From: Candidatus Heimdallarchaeota archaeon
Lineage (GTDB): Archaea; Asgardarchaeota; Heimdallarchaeia; Heimdallarchaeales; Heimdallarchaeaceae
DNA: 64,000 nucleotides
NCBI GenBank assembly: GCA_019057815.1
Contig: JAHLWR010000008.1
Location: 94,540-158,539 of the forward strand
Direction: 5' to 3'
This document shows positions 18,425 to 28,925 of the stretch, in pieces (position 1 is the first letter of the stretch; every line of letters begins with the position of its first letter). Below the pieces are notes generated by a model that saw only the letters and a program-made list of their open reading frames with translations, made no database searches and was not told the origin of the DNA. Both the position numbers and the translations under genes were made by a program.

Positions 18425-21097
18425 CTACTTCTCTTCGTTTTTCTTATTCCTTCTTCTGAATACTACAACAGTTTGTATAAACACTAATAATCCACCTAAC
18501 ATTAACAATGTTGTTCCATCAAAACCGGCTGCTATTGTTGATTGAGATATGTATGAGATTTCATATATTGGGATGGATCTATAAATAGTCCCATTTGTAT
18601 CCATTACAGTAATGTAGTATCTAATTATTGTTCCTGCAATATGAGTACCTAATTCTTCATAAATGTATTTGTAAGAAGTTTCATTGTAATATAAGAGAGC
18701 TGAATAGTTATTAGTACTATCATCGATTGGACTATATAGTTCATAACTTATATTTACCTGTCTTTTTCCTTCAACTACCATGACATCCTCTCTCTCGGTA
18801 ATTGATACTTCTATCCAATATTCTACGTTTTCAAAGAATACAATAGATGATGCGATTACAACCTCATTTTCATCATTGATATATTCGTAATACACACGTG
18901 GTGTGTTGATTATGAAAGGAGTATTTGCTGTTTGACCTACAGTGTAAGTGTAATTTACAGATATTACGCTGAATGATGATTCGGTAAAAGTTGTATAATT
19001 TACTCTTATTCTGTAGATAATTGTATAGTCATAGTCAAAAACAGGTATATATCCATTGTAAGAAAATATCGAACCTATACTACCGAAACTTGTATTTGTG
19101 TAGGAGATATCCTGTGTGATGAATTCATTTACTAGTGATGGAAGATACTCAAGATATACTTGAACTTCTAATCCTTGTGGTTGAAAAATTTGTGTTTCAA
19201 CTGAGACTTCATCTACATCTGTTGGTTTTACTACGCCTTGAGTCACGAATTCTATAGTAGGAGCGGGTTGGTAAGGAATAGTTCTTGTTCCATTATCATA
19301 TATATCATATGATTTTCCTTCATATGTTGCTACTGTGATGAAAACTACGTCATCAAGATTATCTTCATAGTAATTTCCAGATATTGTTCCATTATCCCCA
19401 ATAATATCAAAATCACCTAAACTTTCTTCGATTTGAGCTATATTATTGACATCATTCATGAAATTATTATCATATACTTTGAAATTAACACTGTTTTTAA
19501 CAACTATGGCATCAATAACTATTTGATCAAAAGTGTTTCCAATCACTCCTGCATTGATACATTGGATGATTTGTACACCATAATCAAGAACCTTGAAATC
19601 ACCATCTTTTATAATTAGACCCAAGGAATTTCTTCCAACAACACCAATATCTGAAGTGTTGAGGATGTTACCACTTAATGTTACTAATTCTGAGAACCAA
19701 ATACTAATTCCATAAGTTGATTCAAAAACTCCATTTGAAGCAATTTTAACTTCAGGCGATGACCATATACTTATTCCAAATGTTGCATTTATTGCAGTAT
19801 TAGCTGTAATAATAGAAGATTTACTTTGTTCTATATAAATTCCTGAGACAGTGTCCTCAATAGTATTTCCTAATACTTCAATCTGTCTTCCTCCAATAAT
19901 GGCTATTCCTTCATCCACACCAGTTAAAGAATTCCTTAATACAACATCATACCTTCCTTCCGCTATCGAAATTCCTCTTAAGGCGTCAGTTATTATGTTT
20001 TCATAAACTTCTGTTCTTTGCGATTCCTCAATTTTTATAGCAATGTCACTGACTTGATTGAAAGAATTTTCATATATTTCTATTACATCTGAATCGAAAA
20101 CAAAAATACCTGTTGTAATGTTGTCAAATGTATTAGAGTAAATTACGAATGGAGTATTTGTCAAGAACAGACCTAGGTTTAGATCATTGAATTCATTATC
20201 AAAAACTAGAGTACTACTGGAAGACACACCTTGAATTGCCATATCATGAATATCATTGAAGATATTATCTTCAATTGAAGCTTTTGTAACAGAAATTAAA
20301 TCCATTGCAATAGAGGCATTAGTGATAGTATTTTGATAGATATATGGACTTGTTGAAGTTATTGTCATACCCAGAACAGCATTCTCAATTGTGTTATCTT
20401 GTATTATTGGCAGTTTAACTGTTTTCATACGTATGGCATACTCAGCTATTTCGTTGATGTAATTCGATTTAATTGTAACGTTATCAGATTTCTCTGTATC
20501 AATTGCAAAATTCATGTTGACAAAATCATTATTCTCGAAAATACCTGTCGTAACATTAATAATATCCCATCCATCTTCTAAGTCTATGAATTCACTGTCA
20601 GTTACAGAAATGAAAACAGAAGAGATAGCATCTATCTCGGGGCTATAGTATATTTCAGTTTGATCTATTGTAATATTTGAATATCTTAATTTGAAACTTG
20701 TAAAAGATATTTTGCTTCCTTCAATGTTAATGGAAGTAACATGTTTTGAATTTGCGTCAATTGTAAGGGTATAATTCGCATCTACAACTGATATATTACT
20801 ATTAAAAATTTCTAATTCTCCATCAACTATTATTTTATGTCTTTTGAGTAGAGTTGAATTAAATGTTAAATCACAATTCTGTATTGTTAGTTTTGCTCCA
20901 GGCTCAATTTCAATGGATCCATTCATTATATAAGTTGCATCCTGAAGAACTTCATCAGTTGAAATTATCCAATCTCCATCTGCAGGAGGTTGAAAGAACA
21001 CATTATGTCCACTTATTGTCCACGGAAATCCTGTACTTACTAAACATGTTATAAACATTAATGTTAAGAAAATTTGCGCATTTTTAGAAACTTTCAT
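18425..21097 (-). CDS. secreted, membrane-anchored right-handed beta-helix protein
   Basis: An 890-residue surface protein. It starts with a signal peptide (residues 5-28), continues as a long parallel beta-helix of the NosD/pectate-lyase type with repeated turns such as IYENSFNQVSDIAI and ITANTAINATFGISIW (about 60-560), then two beta-sandwich segments, and ends with a membrane helix and basic tail (LLMLGGLLVFIQTVVVFRRR). Many N-x-S/T sites would allow N-glycosylation. Likely an adhesin or sugar-binding surface protein. A second beta-helix protein, with a different repeat style, lies at 38.4 kb. Confidence 0.85.
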   Translation of the reverse strand: MKVSKNAQIFLTLMFITCLVSTGFPWTISGHNVFFQPPADGDWIISTDEVLQDATYIMNGSIEIEPGAKLTIQNCDLTFNSTLLKRHKIIVDGELEIFNSNISVVDANYTLTIDANSKHVTSINIEGSKISFTSFKLRYSNITIDQTEIYYSPEIDAISSVFISVTDSEFIDLEDGWDIINVTTGIFENNDFVNMNFAIDTEKSDNVTIKSNYINEIAEYAIRMKTVKLPIIQDNTIENAVLGMTITSTSPYIYQNTITNASIAMDLISVTKASIEDNIFNDIHDMAIQGVSSSSTLVFDNEFNDLNLGLFLTNTPFVIYSNTFDNITTGIFVFDSDVIEIYENSFNQVSDIAIKIEESQRTEVYENIITDALRGISIAEGRYDVVLRNSLTGVDEGIAIIGGRQIEVLGNTIEDTVSGIYIEQSKSSIITANTAINATFGISIWSSPEVKIASNGVFESTYGISIWFSELVTLSGNILNTSDIGVVGRNSLGLIIKDGDFKVLDYGVQIIQCINAGVIGNTFDQIVIDAIVVKNSVNFKVYDNNFMNDVNNIAQIEESLGDFDIIGDNGTISGNYYEDNLDDVVFITVATYEGKSYDIYDNGTRTIPYQPAPTIEFVTQGVVKPTDVDEVSVETQIFQPQGLEVQVYLEYLPSLVNEFITQDISYTNTSFGSIGSIFSYNGYIPVFDYDYTIIYRIRVNYTTFTESSFSVISVNYTYTVGQTANTPFIINTPRVYYEYINDENEVVIASSIVFFENVEYWIEVSITEREDVMVVEGKRQVNISYELYSPIDDSTNNYSALLYYNETSYKYIYEELGTHIAGTIIRYYITVMDTNGTIYRSIPIYEISYISQSTIAAGFDGTTLLMLGGLLVFIQTVVVFRRRNKKNEEK

Positions 21098-21290
21098 CTA
21101 ATTAACCTCTTAAACGTGGCATATACACTACTTTTTCGTGATGTTTGTGCATTTTTAAAGTTTCTGTATTAGTCTTTTAATGAAAAAGTGTCCAAAAACA
21201 TTAAAATCTCACAGAACCAGTATATATGATATGTATGGTAAAAAAAACTTGTTCACAACATTTTTGTAACGAGAACAAAACTATCGCTAA

Positions 21291-22538
21291 ATGACTGAAC
21301 ATCGCGATTCTACTCAAGACACTGATTCGAACTCTAAAAAAGATGAGAAGCGACAGAAAACCTTAGCTAAAGGAATCTCAATTACACAAAGCACAGCATT
21401 ACAACTCTACTTCAATTATGGGACATTACTAGCTATTAGAATTGGTGCTGAACCCATTCACATGTCTTTTATAACAGCTATCCAAAATCTAGGAACAGCT
21501 TTATTACAAGGATTGTTCGGTCAATTATCTGATCGTTTTGGAAGAAAGATTGTACTCTCAATTGGTTTTTTAATTACTACAATCGCAACAATAGGTCTTG
21601 CATCATTGTCAAATGTTATTGTTTTCATGATAATTATAGGTTTGTACTCAATTGGAATGAGTATGATAGTTCCTTCTTGGAATGCTTTAATGGGAGATTT
21701 AAGCACAAAAGAGACCCAAACAAAGCTTATTGGAAAATTGAGTATGATTGGAACTCTCTCATCCTCAGTCATAATGTTAATTTTAGGTTTTACATCTGAT
21801 TATCTTCCACTAGATCAAACAAACAAATTTCGAGTTATGATGTTTCTAGGTGCACTTATTCTTGCTCTTGCCATAATTCTTGTAATTAAGATTAAGGAAA
21901 CTAATGTAGAGAAAAAATCAGCAAGAAAATCATCGCTCTTATTACCTTTTAAAAACAAAAAATTTAGAGTTTTTCTCATTTCCACATCTTTTTGGTGGTT
22001 TACAATGAGTTTTATGTGGCCATTAGGTCCCTTTGTTATAAGTAGAGTAAACCCAAACAACTTTCATGTTGCAATCTTCGCTGCTGCTTTTGCAGTAGGT
22101 ATGTTTGCAGGACAATTTTTAGCAAGTAAAGTAGCTGATAAAATTGGTAGAAGATTCACGCTTGTTCTGAGTTTTCTTGCATTAAGTTTTGTTCCAATTT
22201 CGTACAGCTTCGTTTATGATTGGTATTTCATTATCCCAGCAAATCTTCTTGCAGGTTTAGGGAACGGACTTTTAGGGGTGACTTTAAGTTCTGAACTGCT
22301 ATTTTTAGCTGGTATTAAAGACCGAGGAGCGTTCTCAGGCTCATATAATTTAGTATCAGGAATTATAACATTTATTGGGTCTTTAACTAGTGGGATTATA
22401 TTCCAGCATCTAACAAAGTTTTACGATTTAAACTACATTTTGACAGTCTATCTTGTTATAATGACTTGTGCTAGATTTATTGCACTAATACCAACGCTAC
22501 TTCTTTCATCAAAAGAGAAACCTAGAAAGGAAATCTAG
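21291..22538 (+). CDS. major facilitator superfamily transporter
   Basis: A 415-residue, 12-helix transporter. The MFS loop 2-3 signature reads GQLSDRFGRKIVLSIG, and its counterpart in the second half reads KVADKIGRRFTLVLS. A charged, Lys-rich N-terminal tail precedes helix 1. Sequence resembles drug/sugar efflux-type members, but the substrate cannot be named. It is divergent from the beta-helix gene, across 193 bases holding TATA-like elements on both strands, and is followed after 33 bases by a zinc-ribbon membrane protein that may be cotranscribed. Confidence 0.9.
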   Translation: MTEHRDSTQDTDSNSKKDEKRQKTLAKGISITQSTALQLYFNYGTLLAIRIGAEPIHMSFITAIQNLGTALLQGLFGQLSDRFGRKIVLSIGFLITTIATIGLASLSNVIVFMIIIGLYSIGMSMIVPSWNALMGDLSTKETQTKLIGKLSMIGTLSSSVIMLILGFTSDYLPLDQTNKFRVMMFLGALILALAIILVIKIKETNVEKKSARKSSLLLPFKNKKFRVFLISTSFWWFTMSFMWPLGPFVISRVNPNNFHVAIFAAAFAVGMFAGQFLASKVADKIGRRFTLVLSFLALSFVPISYSFVYDWYFIIPANLLAGLGNGLLGVTLSSELLFLAGIKDRGAFSGSYNLVSGIITFIGSLTSGIIFQHLTKFYDLNYILTVYLVIMTCARFIALIPTLLLSSKEKPRKEI

Positions 22539-22571
22539 TATACTGTGCTTTCTTTTCGAAAGAGTTAAAAC

Positions 22572-23078
22572 ATGGATTTTAAATCTTCTTTCATGGAATT
22601 TCTTAATAGGAATCACTATTGTAAAAAGTGTGATAAGAGAGTTTCCTATTTTCGCTTTACAACTAAGAAATTTGTACAAGAAGATCTTCAATGTCCAATT
22701 TGTCAGGAAAAAGTAGTTTCATTTTGGGAAAAGCTAAGATACAAATATATAATACCCTATTTTTTTGCGTTTCCATTCTATGTGATGTCTACAATTTATA
22801 TCTTATGGAAATTCGCGTATAATAGCCCATTAGAAGCAGTGGACAGATTTATAACAATTTTCAATGTTTTCATCTGTGCGTTCATAATAATTATTTCAAC
22901 TCTTAACAACAAGAAAGCTACTCCCCCTGAAACTTCTGATAAATCTCTTGAAAAGTTAAAAGTGTTCAAACAGCAAGTCATTTGGGTTATAATATTAACT
23001 CTACTAGGATTATTAGTAGCAGCACTTACAAACTATATCGAATGGCTTATTTGGAAAGGGATCGAATCCTTATTCTAG
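22572..23078 (+). CDS. small membrane protein with N-terminal zinc ribbon
   Basis: A 168-residue protein: a zinc ribbon near the start (HYCKKCDKRVSYF ... LQCPICQEKVV, two CxxC knuckles) followed by three transmembrane helices. No known family recognised. It lies 33 bases downstream of the MFS gene on the same strand and is likely in the same transcript; it may be a partner or regulator of the transporter, which is inference. Confidence 0.7.
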   Translation: MDFKSSFMEFLNRNHYCKKCDKRVSYFRFTTKKFVQEDLQCPICQEKVVSFWEKLRYKYIIPYFFAFPFYVMSTIYILWKFAYNSPLEAVDRFITIFNVFICAFIIIISTLNNKKATPPETSDKSLEKLKVFKQQVIWVIILTLLGLLVAALTNYIEWLIWKGIESLF

Positions 23079-23175
23079 AGATTCTACAATTGTTTTGTCA
23101 ACTTTTTTCAGATTACTGAATGATAAACTACTCCTGATTGGCAGTTAAAAAGGCAGAAGAGAAAAAAGAGAGATT

Positions 23176-24378
23176 CTAATCAAGATAAAGACTTTTCTCT
23201 TTTTGTATTCCTTTTGTTGCAAAACGAACTAGAACAGCCATTAAGCCTAGAATCAATACCAAATACAGAATTATTTCATAGTTCCATACACCAGAGATAA
23301 TCAAAAGGCCGATTCTATAGCACCAGAAGAATGGATTGATCATTAAACCGGTAGATGTTGCCAAAGGATTCATCAGAACAACGAAGTAAAAGAACATTGC
23401 TAAACCTATCGATACGAGGGGGCTAAGTCTTTCAGCTGCTTCCCGGGTCAAATTACAATCAACAGCCATTGTAATCAAAGTTGATATCAGTAAGGCAACT
23501 ACAACAGCTATAAAACCGATTATTATGTCCCAAACAGTAAGCACAGACATATTGAACCCAAAAGCATCTAATAATACACTAGTCCTTGCTGAACCAAGAG
23601 ATGTTCCTACCACGATCCCCAAAACATAGGATAATGTAGAACCCACACTTGCTATTATCGCAGTAATCGTTTTTGATATTATCAAAAAACTATGATTGTG
23701 AGTATAAGAAAGTAATAATTCTAGTGTTCTCATTCTTTTTTCTCTTGCAAAGCCTATCAATGAATTTGATGAAGAATTTAGAGCGATTAATAGAAACAAC
23801 ATGTAACCCAAGGGATAAGCAATAGCGGTAGCTTTAGGTCCATAAATAATCTCTTCTCCAGAAGATTGAGGTTGAAGAGGGATAGGATTAATGTCTGGAA
23901 CAGTTCGATTTGCTAAGAAGGTTATCATAACTTTTTCAGCAATAGTAAGGATTCCTTGAAAAACACTATTTGTCTGCATGGTATTAACAGCATCAACAGT
24001 ATAAAGGATGGGTATAGAAAAATATGCAAATTCACTGAAATTCTCGGGAATGTATAACCCCAAATCTTTTGTTTTAAAGACACTTGATGAGTTATCAACT
24101 AACTCAACTTTGATTGATGAACTATCTAAATAATATTCTGATAAATTGCCTATTATAGCATCACCTATTACGTTTCCACCATATCCTAAATCATCACTAT
24201 AAACTAGTAAATTAAAAGATTGCTCACTTCCAAAAAGAGAGGGTAACCCAATCATAAGGAACATAAGCAAAAATGGACCACCGAAAATAAGTATGGCTAC
24301 ACGCTTTCTAAATAGCAAGGATATATCTTTTTTCAATAAAGCTTTAAGCTGGTAGAAGTAGAGGTTTTTTTCTTTCAA
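23176..24378 (-). CDS. ABC-2 type transporter permease
   Basis: Membrane subunit of an ABC exporter, 400 aa: one N-terminal helix, a large extracellular domain (about 50-175), and five or six C-terminal helices containing the ABC-2 segment EKRMRTLELLLS, as in NatB/YhaP-type permeases. A TTG start at 24378 is well supported: GGAGG lies eight bases upstream, and the TTG overlaps the TGA stop of the ATPase gene, giving translational coupling. Substrate unknown; sodium, drug or peptide export are typical of the family. Confidence 0.88.
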   Translation of the reverse strand: MKEKNLYFYQLKALLKKDISLLFRKRVAILIFGGPFLLMFLMIGLPSLFGSEQSFNLLVYSDDLGYGGNVIGDAIIGNLSEYYLDSSSIKVELVDNSSSVFKTKDLGLYIPENFSEFAYFSIPILYTVDAVNTMQTNSVFQGILTIAEKVMITFLANRTVPDINPIPLQPQSSGEEIIYGPKATAIAYPLGYMLFLLIALNSSSNSLIGFAREKRMRTLELLLSYTHNHSFLIISKTITAIIASVGSTLSYVLGIVVGTSLGSARTSVLLDAFGFNMSVLTVWDIIIGFIAVVVALLISTLITMAVDCNLTREAAERLSPLVSIGLAMFFYFVVLMNPLATSTGLMINPFFWCYRIGLLIISGVWNYEIILYLVLILGLMAVLVRFATKGIQKEKSLYLD

Positions 24379-25190
24379 AATATAACCTCCTGAATAGCAT
24401 TCTTATTTTGTAATGGAGTTTTGAATGCGTTTACGATTGCGTCTTCAAAATCTTTCGTATCTGAAGCATATTGATCTATTATTGCATCTTTAGTACCTTG
24501 GAAAATAAGCTGTCCTTCCTTCAATATTCCACAGTATTCAGCCAACTCTTCTAGATCAGAAACTATGTGGGAAGAAAGAAGAACTGTTTTCCCTTCCTCA
24601 ACTAAATCTTTAATGATTTGACGTATATACTTAGCTTTTGTTATATCTAAGCCACTTGTTGGTTCATCCAAAATTAGAATGTCTTTATCTGTGATGATTG
24701 CCATTATAAAACTAAATGCTCTTTGTTCTCCCCCTGATAATTTTGAAAACTGTTTATGAACTAAATCTTCAGTTATTTCTAATTTTTTGAAGTATTCTGC
24801 AAGTTTAGGTTTTGCTTCTTCAAAACTCTGACCATTTAATTTGAGAATAAACTTAATATTCTGCATTGGAGTAAGATCAACATAAGCTGAAGAATATTGA
24901 GGTAGCAATCCAATCTGTCCTCTAATCATTTTTGGATCAATTGTAATTTCTACTCCATTCACAGTAACAGTTCCCTCTGTAGGTGCTAATATACCTAGAA
25001 TCATCCTAATTGTAGTTGTTTTTCCAGCACCATTGGGGCCTAAAAGAGCGTAAATTGACCCCTTTGGAACTAATAAATTTACACCTCTAACAGCAACTTT
25101 CTCCTTGAAAACTTTAGTTAAACTACTTGTTTCAATCATATAATCGGTCATTGTGTTAGTGAAAACGATTTGTTTCTTAAAACTTCTCAT
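24375..25190 (-). CDS. ABC transporter ATP-binding protein
   Basis: ATPase partner of the ABC-2 permease that follows it. Walker A GPNGAGKTT, Q-loop (LLPQYSSAY), signature LSGGEQRAF, Walker B ILILDEPTSGLD and the switch histidine (LLSSHIVSDLEE) are all present; 271 aa is standard. The start could be ATG 25190 or the internal ATG at 25151. A TATA-like run about 25-30 bases before 25190 would allow a leaderless message. The stop overlaps the permease start. Confidence 0.92.
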   Translation of the reverse strand: MRSFKKQIVFTNTMTDYMIETSSLTKVFKEKVAVRGVNLLVPKGSIYALLGPNGAGKTTTIRMILGILAPTEGTVTVNGVEITIDPKMIRGQIGLLPQYSSAYVDLTPMQNIKFILKLNGQSFEEAKPKLAEYFKKLEITEDLVHKQFSKLSGGEQRAFSFIMAIITDKDILILDEPTSGLDITKAKYIRQIIKDLVEEGKTVLLSSHIVSDLEELAEYCGILKEGQLIFQGTKDAIIDQYASDTKDFEDAIVNAFKTPLQNKNAIQEVIF

Positions 25191-25255
25191 TCACATTTTG
25201 TAAAAGATGACATAGGGAGATATTTTTTTATTCAATAAAGTCATTGATTTTTCTA

Positions 25256-26233
25256 ATGATTGATTACGCTATTTGTGGAACACGAAATTCAAATGTTGGA
25301 TTACCAAAAGGTCGGAAGATTTTAGCTGAAGGTGGAACTGCATTAGACGCAGTAGAAGAAAGTATAAAATTAATAGAAAATAACCCTTATGATATATCAG
25401 TAGGCTTCAACGGTTTTCCCAACTTGCTTGGCATTGTAGAATTAGACGCGTCTATAATGGAAGGAAAGACTCTAAAAGTAGGAGCTGTTGCTGCAGTAAA
25501 AAATTATAGACATCCTATCTCTATTGCAAGAAATGTAATGGAAATCACTCCCCATGTTATGTTAGTAGGTGAAGGTGCAGAGAAATTTGCAAAAGCGATT
25601 GGATTTCAAGAAGAAGAGATTATCGATGAGCTTGGAATTAAAAACTACAAGAATGTGATGGAAGGGAAAAGTCTAGAATTGCCTTTAGAAGCAGAGAATT
25701 TAATCAGAGAGCTTTTTATGAATTTTGATAAACATTTAAAGGAAGTTATGAACAAATATCCCATCAAAGCGTGGTACAAGAAATTGAGTTTTGACAAACA
25801 TGGTACAACCAATGTAATTGCATTAGATAAAGATGGAAATATGGCTGTTGGAGTATCAACTTCAGGAATAGCAATGAAATTTCCAGGAAGAGTCGGTGAT
25901 TCACCCATACCAGGAGCAGGAATTTATTGTAACAATGTTGCTGGTTCTGCATGTACAGGCACAGGAGAAATCGCAATACGTTTATCTCTTGCACGCATGG
26001 TCGTTAATAGAATAGAAAATGATATGACTCCAGAGCATGCTGCCGAGATTGGAATCTTAGATGTAATCAAACTTAATGAAGATGGCGTAATTCATATCTT
26101 AACAATGGATAAACAAGGAAATTCAGCAGGAGTTACCAATAAGGATGGTTTGTTCTATTATCATACTGATTCTACAACAGAGAAATTTATTAAAAGAAGT
26201 AGTACGTACTTATATAGAAAAAAAATAGCGTAA
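25256..26233 (+). CDS. glycosylasparaginase-type N-terminal nucleophile hydrolase
   Basis: Member of the asparaginase-2/aspartylglucosaminidase family. The precursor is expected to cleave itself before the nucleophilic Thr in KHGTTNV (about residue 184), leaving alpha and beta chains. The GRVGDSPIPGAGIY motif that shapes the substrate pocket of glycosylasparaginase is intact, as is the GTGTGE-type loop (here TGTGEIAIRL). Usual substrates are N4-(beta-GlcNAc)-asparagine or isoaspartyl peptides. Relatives from humans cut at Asp-Thr; here the residue before Thr is Gly, as in isoaspartyl peptidases. ATG at 25256 is taken as start; a TTG at 25244 is possible. Confidence 0.88.
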   Translation: MIDYAICGTRNSNVGLPKGRKILAEGGTALDAVEESIKLIENNPYDISVGFNGFPNLLGIVELDASIMEGKTLKVGAVAAVKNYRHPISIARNVMEITPHVMLVGEGAEKFAKAIGFQEEEIIDELGIKNYKNVMEGKSLELPLEAENLIRELFMNFDKHLKEVMNKYPIKAWYKKLSFDKHGTTNVIALDKDGNMAVGVSTSGIAMKFPGRVGDSPIPGAGIYCNNVAGSACTGTGEIAIRLSLARMVVNRIENDMTPEHAAEIGILDVIKLNEDGVIHILTMDKQGNSAGVTNKDGLFYYHTDSTTEKFIKRSSTYLYRKKIA

Positions 26234-26317
26234 TCCAAGTCTCGTGTTTTACTTTCTCTATTAGTTGATGAAATGAAATGAGAATAGAAGAAAAGAAAAA
26301 TAGAAGAAAGATGAGAG

Positions 26318-28015
26318 TTAAGTGAAGAAGTAACTAACTATAACGTCGAATATAAACCACGTAAATGTCCCAATATATGCTAATACAATTAGCACATAAG
26401 TAAGGATTTTAGCGGTCTTATAATCTTGATCTGAGAGATGAGGTACTACGATTGAAAATAGTAATGGTACTATAACAACAAAAGTCACAATAATCACAAA
26501 TAACCATATACTTTCTGATAGTATATATTCAAAACCTAAAATTTTTCCTAGTAGACTTCCAAATACTGCCGCTATTATAATGAATACTTCTATAACTAAA
26601 ATATATATCATGCTTTTTTTATAAAGGTCTAAATTCTTGATGGAACGGTTTTCATCAGTATTTCTTTGAAGCAAAACCATTGATTGAATTATCACAGGTA
26701 GAACTAGTAAAGCTGACATCCACGTGAATGCCTTTAAAACAAAAATATTCGCTTTCGATAGATCTCCAATAGTTAAAATTCCACCAAGTAAAAATTGAAC
26801 TATGATGAAAATAACAGATAATATCATAATTCCTCTATAGGCAGAATCTATTGTTGATGTTGTTCTGATCTCTGTAGGGAAGATTTCTTCATCTTTTTCT
26901 AACTCATAGATAGCATTGAGTTCGTATCTATTGTATTTGAGTTGTGAATACTCATATGAGACAATAAGAGCAGCAAAGATAAGAATCCCATCATGAGCAA
27001 AAAGATTCCAAGGTAAAATAAAAGCAACAGGAATTATTGTTATAAATAGTGTTATCCAGATGCTGTTGATAACTAAAGGATTAGGTTTTTTATCAAGATT
27101 TTTCTCTAAATCTTTAGGGTCTTTTCTGAATTTATACCTGATATTTTCAAAAGATGTTTTTATTCCGAAAATCAGACGTTTTATCCAGTTTTTGTCATAA
27201 ATGAACTTTTCTCTTCTCTTGAATTCAGCTATCCTAGCATCTTGTGATGACAGCTTTTCTCTTTTTGTTTTTTGAGTAGTATAAAGAACTGCTCCCAAGA
27301 GGAAAGCAAAAATTAAAGGATATGTTATACTCCAAGTTATTTGTTGAGTGTTAAATGGAAAATTTGTTTCAATTATTACTGAGAATAGTCCCACTATTAT
27401 CTCTAATGTCCAAATGAACATAGCGGGTACAAAAGTAAGAACTAATATCCTTCCACCCATTCGTGGAGAATAATCAGGTCCTTTACTAGACCAGAATCTG
27501 AAGGTTAATGCCATAGCAAGTAAAATTACACCCAAGATAAGTTCTTGCCCGATAATGTAGCCATAATTATTTCTACTTGAAACTAAGAAAACACCAAATA
27601 AAGATGCCAGAGTTGCCATTATTTGAATAATAGAAAACATAATTTTTTGCATAACTAGCTTCTTTTCATCTTTTGTGTTTGTCTCTGAATCTTTGTATCC
27701 AATCTCCATCAATTTATACTTATGATCATTTTTTGCACCAAAGAGGAATGTAATTATCTTCATTGTCATGAATATTGTCATAGCTACGAGCAACATGCGG
27801 AAACCAAATGTTGCAATTTGATACAGGATAATAATTCCATCTTTATATGGATCAGAAAGTAATGGTAGGGTTGGTATACCAAATATTAAAACAAAGCCAA
27901 ATAAAACTTTTAGCCAACTTTTCATCCCTGTACTTTTGTTAATTATACCTCCAAGGGCTTCAAACTTCTTTCTTTGTCTAAACATCTTTTCAGCTGATAG
28001 TTCTACTGAAGTCAT
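26318..28015 (-). CDS. large polytopic membrane protein, function unknown
   Basis: About 565 residues with 12-13 predicted membrane helices spread over the whole length, and two charged cytoplasmic loops (one around KEKLSSQDARIAEFKRREK). I recognise no transporter signature. The frame continues to a TTG at 28075, but the ATG at 28015 (MTSVEL) has a TATA-like CTATAAA some 35-40 bases upstream and is preferred. It is divergent from the LOG-like gene across roughly 300 bases. Confidence 0.65.
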   Translation of the reverse strand: MTSVELSAEKMFRQRKKFEALGGIINKSTGMKSWLKVLFGFVLIFGIPTLPLLSDPYKDGIIILYQIATFGFRMLLVAMTIFMTMKIITFLFGAKNDHKYKLMEIGYKDSETNTKDEKKLVMQKIMFSIIQIMATLASLFGVFLVSSRNNYGYIIGQELILGVILLAMALTFRFWSSKGPDYSPRMGGRILVLTFVPAMFIWTLEIIVGLFSVIIETNFPFNTQQITWSITYPLIFAFLLGAVLYTTQKTKREKLSSQDARIAEFKRREKFIYDKNWIKRLIFGIKTSFENIRYKFRKDPKDLEKNLDKKPNPLVINSIWITLFITIIPVAFILPWNLFAHDGILIFAALIVSYEYSQLKYNRYELNAIYELEKDEEIFPTEIRTTSTIDSAYRGIMILSVIFIIVQFLLGGILTIGDLSKANIFVLKAFTWMSALLVLPVIIQSMVLLQRNTDENRSIKNLDLYKKSMIYILVIEVFIIIAAVFGSLLGKILGFEYILSESIWLFVIIVTFVVIVPLLFSIVVPHLSDQDYKTAKILTYVLIVLAYIGTFTWFIFDVIVSYFFT

Positions 28016-28312
28016 ATTGAACAAACTTTGTTTTATTTGGGTGTTTATAGATTTTTCGCATACTAAGTAAAACAATAGAATGAAAAATTAAAAGGTTAAA
28101 ATCTTTCTAAATATGTTATGAAAACCTAAGAGTTATTTTTAAGAGATTAAACAGTAGTAGCCATCACTTAATCGAAAATAGAAGTTTAAGCTCTTTGATA
28201 TTTTGATAATTCAATTGCATTTCTTACTAATTTACAATCCAAGGATCAACAAAAAAGTTAGTAATAGAAGAATTTTCAAAAACGTTTTTTATTCCAGAGA
28301 TGAAAGTTTCAT

Positions 28313-28828
28313 ATGAATAAAAAACAAATAGCTGTAATAGGTTCAGGAATGATTCGAAAGGAAGAAATAAGAAATTTAACCGAAAATTTAGGTGAAAAAT
28401 TAATAGATAATGATTTCCGCATCATTTGTGGAGGGAAAGAAGGAGTAATGGAAGCAGTGTGTAAAGGTGCCCGAAGATCTAAAAACTATAAGGAAGGTAT
28501 GATTGTTGGAATCCTACCTTCTCTTGAACGGTTAGATGCCAATCCATATGTTGATATTGTAATTACAACAGGGATGTCATATGCTAGAAATCAAATAATT
28601 ATTTCTTCTGCAGATGTGGTAATAGCAATTCAAGGTGGAGCGGGAACGCTATCTGAAATAGCTTTTGCTTGGCAGTACGATAAACCAATAATTGTTCTCA
28701 AGAACACAGGTGGTTGGGCAGAGAAATTAACTGAAGTTAGATTAAATGAGAGAAAGAGAGAACCAATAATCGGAGCTAATAACGTTGAGGAAATAATAAC
28801 TTATTTAAAAAATACTTTCAAAACTTAA
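28313..28828 (+). CDS. TIGR00725/LOG-like Rossmann-fold protein
   Basis: A 171-residue protein of the lysine-decarboxylase-like (LOG) superfamily. It has the first Rossmann loop (VIGSGMIRKEE), GGKEGVMEAVCKGAR, and a phosphoribose-loop motif QGGAGTLSEIAFAW, equivalent to the PGGxGTxxE of LOG nucleotide phosphoribohydrolases. True LOG proteins release cytokinin bases from their 5'-monophosphates; this branch is largely uncharacterised and may act on or bind another nucleotide. The gene ends about 100 bases before the tRNA. Confidence 0.85.
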   Translation: MNKKQIAVIGSGMIRKEEIRNLTENLGEKLIDNDFRIICGGKEGVMEAVCKGARRSKNYKEGMIVGILPSLERLDANPYVDIVITTGMSYARNQIIISSADVVIAIQGGAGTLSEIAFAWQYDKPIIVLKNTGGWAEKLTEVRLNERKREPIIGANNVEEIITYLKNTFKT

Positions 28829-28925
28829 TAAAATATCCATCTTAACAAGTAAGAAAAGCATAGAAACTTTTAAATTGAAACAAAAGCCAAGAAAACAGAA
28901 AACAGCTTTAAATGAAGCGATGAAA